Shown here: in pieces, positions 6,418 through 10,511 of the stretch | Position numbering within the stretch: position 1 is the stretch's first letter | Layout of the letters: every line of letters starts with the position of its first letter | NCBI GenBank assembly: GCA_902470835.1 | Contig: CABRHR010000073.1 | Span: 1 to 10,511 of the forward strand | Direction of reading: 5' to 3' | Length of the DNA stretch: 10,511 nt | Source: an uncultured Collinsella sp. | Lineage (GTDB): Bacteria > Actinomycetota > Coriobacteriia > Coriobacteriales > Coriobacteriaceae | Program-made: the position numbers and the translations under genes | Notes under the pieces: model-generated | The model's input: the letters and a program-made list of their open reading frames with translations, nothing else | What the model was told of the DNA's origin: nothing | Databases searched by the model: none

Positions 6418-6742
6418 CGTTCCTACCAGGCTGTGGTTGCGGACGGACGAAATGCCCGTCCTAGTCCAAGACAGACGCGGTCAAAGGGATCCACGTAAGC
6501 GACCGCGTGCGCGCGGCGCGATCATGGCGCGTCCTAGATGTAAGCCGCACCGTCCGTTCTACTTTCTTTGGGGCAATACCGCCTCGCGGGCGAGCGGGTC
6601 AGTCGTGAAGGTGGCTGCGGCCTCCCGAGCAAACACCCCGGTGCGCAAGTGTGGGGTCAAATACCAGGTCAGCTGGTGGGAACAACCTGATATTCCGCGC
6701 AACGCACGGATCGTATACGACACAGAAGGCAGGGTAGTGGAC
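6418..6742 (+). ncRNA. Unassigned long leader or small RNA upstream of the lipoprotein gene
   Basis: About 325 nt between the TATAAT promoter and the lipoprotein start. Local helices are visible: 6441-6449 with 6457-6467 (nine pairs with a TA bulge) and 6475-6482 with 6501-6508 (eight pairs). An alternative long-range pair, CGGACGG 6440-6446 with CCGTCCG 6550-6556, is followed by the pyrimidine-rich TTCTACTTTCTTT (6557-6569), which would suit the 3' end of a small RNA of about 150 nt. I find no signature of RNase P RNA, tmRNA, SRP RNA, T-box, TPP or cobalamin riboswitches. The frame of the downstream gene stays open across the region, but its translation here is Arg-rich and not protein-like, except perhaps from about 6650. 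Confidence 0.35.
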
Positions 6743-7768
6743 ATGGTGAGGGGCAGCTTGATGCACGCGGCTCGGTTAGGTGCTGAGACCGCAGCGGTCA
6801 TCGCCGTTTTGGGCCTGAGCGGATGCGCGTTCAACCCGCTGTCTACGTTCACGACTCCCACGATCGACCAGATCGAGCGCGAGACCGTCACGCCGGCGGT
6901 GTCGGACGATGCCCTGGTCACTCCCGGAACCCTGACGGTCGCCCTCGATACTTCCGATGCGCCGCAGGCGATGCAGGGCGCTGACGGCGAGCTTACGGGG
7001 TATGCAGTCGACGCTGCCCGCGCCCTCGCAAGCCGCATGGGCCTTAAGGTCGCCTTTGTCGATGCGTCCTCGGCAGGTTCCGCGCTCGGCGACAAAAAGG
7101 CCGATATCTTTATCGGCGAGATCAACTCCACAGACGGGGACATTAGCTCGCTCGGCACCTGCCTGTACGATGCCGCTTCCGTGTTCGGTAAAACCAGCGA
7201 TGGTGGGTCGCTAAACGTTTCCACCGATACCCTTAACACGTCCACCCTGGGCGTTCAGATGTCCTCGGCCTCGCAGGAGGCACTTGCCAAGCAGAGCATC
7301 ACCGCCAACCAAAAGACCTACTCCAACATCAACGAGTGCTTTGAGGCGCTCGAGTCCGGAGAGGTCGACTATGTGATCTGCGACTCCACGGCCGGCGGCT
7401 ACCTTGCACGCCTGATGAGCGAGATCTCCTATGTCGGTGCGCTCGAGGCGCCCTCGACGCTTGGTGTTGCGGGCCTCTCGTCCAATGACGAACTGTGTCG
7501 TGCCGTGAGCGATGCCCTCGACGACATCACGGTCGACGGTACGCTCGAGGCAGTCCACTGCGTCTGGTATGGCACGATGCCCTACGACCTCACCACTAAG
7601 ACGGTTTCGGGCGCTAACGTGCAGCCGGGCGACTCTGAGTCCAGTGAGACCATGTCCTCCGGCAGCGAGTCTTCCGATTCCAACAATGAGACCGCATCCT
7701 CCGAGGATAAATCGTCCAGCCAGGAGGGCGCGATCACCGACGACGACATTAACAAACTCAATAGCTAG
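6743..7768 (+). CDS. Extracellular solute-binding protein, family 3, lipoprotein
   Basis: Predicted surface lipoprotein of 341 residues that binds an amino acid or similar polar solute for an ABC importer. Numbering from ATG 6743, it has a signal peptide (Arg at 3 and 11, hydrophobic stretch 14-25) and the lipobox L25-SG-C28. The periplasmic-binding fold (about 63-275) shows GTLTVALDTSDAP, the family-3 signature GELTGYAVDAARALASRMG (82-100) and the second-lobe GEVDYVICDS. A Ser/Glu/Asp-rich tail from about 296 to the end looks disordered. ATG 6743 has AGGG at 8 nt. ATG 6761 with AGGGG (6749-6753) at 7 nt is an equally good start that keeps the lipobox. The frame is open further upstream, but a start there would bury the signal peptide. 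No permease or ATPase lies nearby, so the partner is elsewhere. Confidence 0.8.
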   Translation: MVRGSLMHAARLGAETAAVIAVLGLSGCAFNPLSTFTTPTIDQIERETVTPAVSDDALVTPGTLTVALDTSDAPQAMQGADGELTGYAVDAARALASRMGLKVAFVDASSAGSALGDKKADIFIGEINSTDGDISSLGTCLYDAASVFGKTSDGGSLNVSTDTLNTSTLGVQMSSASQEALAKQSITANQKTYSNINECFEALESGEVDYVICDSTAGGYLARLMSEISYVGALEAPSTLGVAGLSSNDELCRAVSDALDDITVDGTLEAVHCVWYGTMPYDLTTKTVSGANVQPGDSESSETMSSGSESSDSNNETASSEDKSSSQEGAITDDDINKLNS

Positions 7769-7834
7769 TTATTGCTAGGGGCGGTGTCTCCTATACGTTG
7801 GAAAGGGCACCTCTTCACGGTTTCAACACGCACT

Positions 7835-7868
7835 GCCGGGCTTCCCCAATAGGGGAGCCCGGCTTTTT
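7835..7868 (+). terminator. Intrinsic terminator of the lipoprotein gene
   Basis: Positions 7835-7846 pair with 7852-7863 (12 pairs, one G-U) around a 5-nt loop, followed directly by TTTTT (7864-7868). It lies 67 nt after the stop codon. Confidence 0.9.
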
Positions 7869-8085
7869 CATCCCTATAAAACCAGCAGGTCAAAGCCAAT
7901 TTTTGGGACCAAATACAAATCTGTCGGCTCCCTCCTATAGCGCACTTTGCCACAGAAAAGTGCGAGACTTCGGTATGCGGTATCAAGCAATCGTTATTCG
8001 GGTCTTTAGGAATCCGCGTGATTAAATACACGGCAATGGGTACATAGCCAGTACAGTAAGTCCCCGAGGCAGATTGGAGCCACGT
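7869..8085. other. Intergenic region before hpf with a small hairpin
   Basis: This stretch after the terminator holds no convincing gene. It contains an 8-bp stem, CGCACTTT (7941-7948) with AAAGTGCG (7957-7964), and AT-rich segments near 8018-8050 that probably include the hpf promoter, though I cannot choose a -35/-10 pair with confidence. The stretch around 7893-7935 resembles a dispersed intergenic motif I associate with Collinsella; this is memory, not evidence. Confidence 0.4.
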
Positions 8086-8670
8086 ATGGATATCAAGGTT
8101 TCTGGACGCAAGACGACGGTAACCGATGCTCTGCGTGCGCATGTGGATGAGAAGATCGGCGAGGCGCTCAAGGTTTTCGATATCGAGCCCATGACGGTCG
8201 ACGTTGTACTTCGCTATGAGAAGAACCCCTCGAACCCCAACCCGGCAATCGTCGAGGTCACGGTTCGTGCCCGCGGTTCGGTGATTCGCGTTGCCGAGCA
8301 CGGTGCAGATATGTACGCCGCCATCGACCTCTCCGCCGATAAGGTCACCCGCCAGCTGCGCAAGTTCAAGACCAAGGTCGTGGACAACCGCCAGGGCGGT
8401 GCCAGCGCCGCGGATGTCGCGCCGGTCGAGCGCGTCGAGGATCTGGCCGACCTGCTGCTGCCCGAGGAAGAGGACGACCTGCTCGTCCGCGAGAAGGTTA
8501 TCGACGTCACCCCGATGACCGAGGAGCAGGCGCTGGTGCAGACCGATCTGCTCGGCCACGACTTCTACGTGTTCGAGAACGCGACGACCGGCCTTATCAA
8601 TGTGGTGTATCACCGTAAGAATGGTGGATATGGCATCATCAAGCCCCGTATCGAAACACTTGACGAGTAA
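8086..8670 (+). CDS. hpf: Ribosome hibernation promoting factor, long form
   Basis: Cytosolic protein that binds the 30S decoding region and, in its long form, dimerises 70S ribosomes into inactive 100S particles in stationary phase or stress. Of 194 residues, about 1-100 form the S30AE domain (MDIKVSGRKT, then EKNPSNPNPAIVEVTV, ADMYAAIDLSADKVTRQLRK). A flexible acidic linker covers 101-135. The C-terminal dimerisation domain (about 138-190) carries the conserved PMTEEQA, LLGHDFYVFEN and NVVYHRKNGGYGIIKPR. The ATG at 8086 is preferred because GGAG (8076-8079) lies 6 nt upstream; a TTG at 8074 would add four residues. In actinobacteria and firmicutes the long form is the only hpf. It is flanked by terminators on both sides, so it is probably monocistronic. 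Confidence 0.95.
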   Translation: MDIKVSGRKTTVTDALRAHVDEKIGEALKVFDIEPMTVDVVLRYEKNPSNPNPAIVEVTVRARGSVIRVAEHGADMYAAIDLSADKVTRQLRKFKTKVVDNRQGGASAADVAPVERVEDLADLLLPEEEDDLLVREKVIDVTPMTEEQALVQTDLLGHDFYVFENATTGLINVVYHRKNGGYGIIKPRIETLDE

Positions 8671-8674
8671 AATA

Positions 8675-8696
8675 CGTTAACTTGCATGAGTTAACG
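8675..8696. repeat. Inverted repeat between the hpf stop and its terminator
   Basis: CGTTAACT (8675-8682) and AGTTAACG (8689-8696) are perfect inverted repeats separated by TGCATG. It may be a weak hairpin stacking before the terminator, or an operator-like dyad for degV, whose start lies just downstream. The function is unknown. Confidence 0.45.
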
Positions 8697-8699
8697 GTT

Positions 8700-8731
8700 G
8701 GCGGCCATCCCATGCGGGTGGCCGCCTTTTT
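8700..8731 (+). terminator. Intrinsic terminator after hpf, just upstream of degV
   Basis: Positions 8700-8710 pair with 8716-8726 (11 pairs, one G-U) around a 5-nt loop, followed by TTTTT (8727-8731). Only 18 nt separate its end from the degV start, and the degV Shine-Dalgarno follows directly. Confidence 0.9.
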
Positions 8732-8749
8732 ACGTAAGGAGTCGCTTTG

Positions 8750-9703
8750 ATGGACAAGGCTGCATCTACCGGCCATTCTGACCGCTGCCGCATCGTCGTC
8801 GATACCTGCTGCGACTTTAGCCCCGAGGTCGCCGCGAACCTCGATGTCGATATCTTGGGCTTCCCCTTTATCATCGATGGCGAGGAGCGCACGGATGACA
8901 TCTGGTCGAGCATCACACCCAAGGAGTTCTACGACCGCATGCGCGCCGGTGCCCGCGTGTCCACCTCGGCTGTGTCGCTCGGTCGCTATATCGAGTTCTT
9001 TACCGAGTGCGCTAAAGAGGGAACGCCCACGGTCTACCTGTGCTTTACCTCGGCGCTTTCGTCGAGCTACAACTCCGCGTGCCAGGCGGCAGACGCCGTG
9101 CGCGCCGAGTACCCCGACTTTGAGCTCTACGTGGTCGACAACGCCCTGCCCTGCGCGACTGGCGAACTCTTGGCGCTCGAGGCCGTGCGCCAGCGCTCTG
9201 CCGGGCTCACCGCCAAGCAGCTGGTCGATTGGGCAAACGAGGCAAAGACCTACGTGCATGGCTACTTTACGCTCGAGAACTTTGATGCGCTGGCTGCCGG
9301 CGGCCGCATTCCGCCCGCGGCGGCGCAGCTCACGGCAAAGCTCGATGTCAAGCCCGAGCTTTCCTACGACCTTGCCGGCTCGCTGTCGCTGATCGGCGTC
9401 AACCGCGGCCGCAAAAAGGCGCTCAAGTCCATCCTCAAGTCGTTCCGCGAGAACTACGTGCCCGACCGCACCATGCCCATCGCCATCATGACGGCCGATG
9501 CCGAAAAGGACGGCGACTGGCTCGAAGCCGCCATCCGTAAGGAGGAGGGCTGCGCCGACGTCACGATCATTCGCAGCTCCGTGGGCCCCACCATTGGCTC
9601 GCACGTGGGCCCCGGCATGGTGGCCTGCGCGTTTTGGGGTAAGAACCGCGCCGACAAGGCGTCGCTTTCCGACCGCATCGCCCGCCGCGTGCGCGGCCAG
9701 TAG
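8750..9703 (+). CDS. DegV family protein (fatty-acid-binding, FakB-like)
   Basis: DegV proteins hold a long-chain fatty acid in a tunnel. The FakB members present it to the FakA kinase for acyl-phosphate formation and phospholipid synthesis. The 317-residue protein is of usual length (about 280-320). It starts with the strand RIVVDTCCDFSPE (13-25) and the ITPKEFYDRM segment. Then come the carboxylate-binding V70-STSAVS, the FTSALSSSYNSA loop (99-110), and GGRIPPAAAQL with R186. The closing motif is S277-VGP-TIGSHVGPG with H285. T72, S101, R186 and H285 are the likely counterparts of the lipid-contacting residues known in FakB (inference from motif order). ATG 8750 is chosen for AAGGAG (8736-8741) at 8 nt. 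No fakA (DAK-type kinase) gene is in the window, so the specific FakB role is open. Confidence 0.9.
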   Translation: MDKAASTGHSDRCRIVVDTCCDFSPEVAANLDVDILGFPFIIDGEERTDDIWSSITPKEFYDRMRAGARVSTSAVSLGRYIEFFTECAKEGTPTVYLCFTSALSSSYNSACQAADAVRAEYPDFELYVVDNALPCATGELLALEAVRQRSAGLTAKQLVDWANEAKTYVHGYFTLENFDALAAGGRIPPAAAQLTAKLDVKPELSYDLAGSLSLIGVNRGRKKALKSILKSFRENYVPDRTMPIAIMTADAEKDGDWLEAAIRKEEGCADVTIIRSSVGPTIGSHVGPGMVACAFWGKNRADKASLSDRIARRVRGQ

Positions 9704-9748
9704 GCAAGCGCTGCGTCCGTAATCGCCCTCGACTCACAGCCCAAACGC

Positions 9749-9776
9749 TGGCACCGAGTATTCAACCTGGTAATAA
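9749..9776 (+). promoter_or_regulatory. Possible promoter of the oxidoreductase gene
   Basis: TGGCAC (9749-9754), a 16-bp spacer and TAATAA (9771-9776) lie in the 98-nt gap after degV, with the start codon 26 nt further. The match is modest, but no terminator is seen after degV and the spacing suggests a separate start site. Confidence 0.3.
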
Positions 9777-9801
9777 CACCCAACCCAAAAGGAAAGGTTT
9801 C

Positions 9802-10465
9802 ATGGCAAACAAGCTCTCCGTCGCATTTATCGGCACCGGAATCATGGGTGCCCCCATCGCCGGTCACATCCTGGATGCCGGCTATCCCGTCACGGTCAAC
9901 AACCGCACCAAGTCCAAGGCTGCAGCGCTCGTTGAGCGCGGTGCCGTCTGGGCCGATACGCCGGCAGATGCCGCGGCGAACGCCGACGTCATCTTTACCA
10001 TGGTGGGCTATCCCTCCGAGGTCGAGGAGCTCTACCTGGCGGGCGACGGTCTGCTCGCGTGCACTAAGCCCGGCGCGGTCCTGATCGACCTTACCACGAG
10101 CTCGCCCGAGCTGGCGCGCGACATTGCCGAGGCCGCCCAGGTTTCCGGTCGCATGGCGTTTGATTGCCCCGTCACCGGCGGCGAGTCGGGTGCTATCGCC
10201 GGCACGCTTACGGCTATCGTGGGCGCCACCGAGAACGACATCGCGCCGGTCCGCGACATCCTTGCCACCTTCGCGGCCAACATCTGCTGCTTCGATGGCG
10301 CCGGCAAGGGCCAGGCAGCCAAGCTCGCTAACCAGGTGTCGCTTGGCGCCTGCATGGTCGGCATGGCCGATGCCATGGCATTTGCCGAGCTCAACGGCTT
10401 GGATCTGGAGAAGACCCGCGAGATGATCCTTGGCGGCACCGGCAAGTCCGGCGCCATGGAGAGCC
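9802..10465 (+). CDS. Beta-hydroxyacid dehydrogenase (GarR / 3-hydroxyisobutyrate dehydrogenase family), 3' truncated
   Basis: NAD(P)-dependent oxidoreductase of the family that includes tartronate semialdehyde reductase (GarR) and 3-hydroxyisobutyrate dehydrogenase. 221 codons are present of a usual 290-300. The Rossmann motif F9-IGTGIMGAPIA-20 is followed by NNRTKSKA, where a basic residue after the second strand hints at NADP(H) (tentative). The substrate-binding motif D121-CPVTGG-127 has Thr where Ser is usual. The catalytic segment G170-QAAKLANQ carries K174 and N177. The start at ATG 9802 has AAGGAAAGG just upstream. The exact substrate cannot be decided from the sequence. The genomic part ends after S221; the apparent continuation ending in SYTHLRAHETLRY is translated adapter, not protein. 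Confidence 0.9.
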
Positions 10466-10511
10466 CTGTCTCTTATACACATCTCCGAGCCCACGAGACG
10501 CTACGCTATCT
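10466..10511 (-). other. Nextera i7 adapter contamination (reverse complement)
   Basis: 10466-10484 is the reverse-complemented Tn5 mosaic end CTGTCTCTTATACACATCT. 10485-10499 is the i7 adapter body, 10500-10507 the index GCTACGCT, and 10508-10511 the first bases of the flow-cell sequence (ATCT). It is the same index as at the left end. It interrupts the oxidoreductase gene. Confidence 0.99.

Noticed and set aside
6660..6710. Possible TPP riboswitch or SRP RNA remnant (TACCAGGTCAG, AACCTGAT)
   Set aside because: Only short matches; the other obligatory conserved segments (CTGAGA for TPP, GGAAGGAAGCA for SRP RNA) are missing.
6362..6742. N-terminal extension of the lipoprotein gene to 6362
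   Set aside because: It would contain the TATAAT promoter and place the signal peptide and lipobox about 150 residues into the protein; the translation is Arg-rich and not protein-like. A start at 6743 or 6761 has a ribosome-binding site and an exact lipobox position.
7798..8025. 75-codon plus-strand open frame in the gap before hpf
   Set aside because: It contains the intrinsic terminator of the lipoprotein gene, has no good ribosome-binding site and no recognisable motif.
8639..9604. Minus-strand open frame of 321 codons across degV
   Set aside because: Antisense shadow; it also runs through the hpf terminator, and the plus strand has a complete DegV family protein.
9454..10494. Minus-strand open frame of 346 codons starting MGSEMCIRDR
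   Set aside because: It begins in adapter sequence and is antisense to degV and the oxidoreductase, both of which have clear family motifs; its composition is a GC-rich shadow.
1..10511. A 10.5-kb transposon bounded by 43-bp terminal inverted repeats
   Set aside because: The repeats are the Nextera i7 adapter with an index, i.e. library sequence.
1..10511. CRISPR array, tRNA or rRNA genes, phage genes
   Set aside because: No regularly spaced direct repeats, no tRNA-like cloverleaf with a GGTTCGA-type T-arm, no rRNA segments and no phage structural or integrase genes were seen on either strand.

Overview
The window is a metagenome-style contig from a high-GC Gram-positive gut bacterium, most likely Collinsella (class Coriobacteriia, Actinomycetota). 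This rests on the strongly GC-biased codon use, the gene families present (tmk, holB, ricT/PSP1, comF, long-form hpf, DegV, and an AbiEi/DUF559-like protein of a type I associate with this class), and intergenic repeats that look like those I remember from Collinsella. The genus is inferred from memory, not from a search. Both contig ends (1-43 and 10466-10511) are Illumina Nextera i7 adapter, so only 44-10465 is biological sequence.

Layout. 44-236 (minus): start of a double zinc-ribbon protein, cut by the contig end. 237-476: divergent intergenic region with a TATAAT box for the minus gene, a 23-bp inverted repeat and a candidate promoter for the plus genes. 477-3980: tightly coupled operon tmk-holB-ricT (1-nt gap, then 10-nt overlap), the same neighbourhood as in Bacillus (tmk ... 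holB-yaaT). RicT carries an extra cysteine cluster and a long arginine-rich tail. 4083-4889: comF, whose Shine-Dalgarno lies inside a 15-bp hairpin. 4900-6009: putative AbiEi-like/DUF559-like nuclease-fold protein, 10 nt after comF. 6040-6266: MITE-like element with 38-bp perfect terminal inverted repeats. 6282-6310: GC-rich hairpin. 6383-6411: good sigma70-type promoter, followed by an unassigned leader or small-RNA region of about 325 nt. 6743-7768: orphan family-3 solute-binding lipoprotein, with a strong terminator at 7835-7868. 8086-8670: long-form hpf, with a terminator at 8700-8731. 8750-9703: DegV-family lipid-binding protein. 9802-10465: 3' truncated beta-hydroxyacid dehydrogenase.

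Function. The first operon joins dTTP synthesis, the replisome clamp loader and an Fe-S-associated RNA-maturation/development factor. ComF belongs to DNA uptake. HPF (ribosome dimerisation/hibernation) and DegV (fatty-acid handling) are general physiology. I see no complete new defence, metabolic or mobile system. The most interesting unexplained items are the MITE-like element, the leader upstream of the lipoprotein, the comF leader hairpin and the RicT extension.
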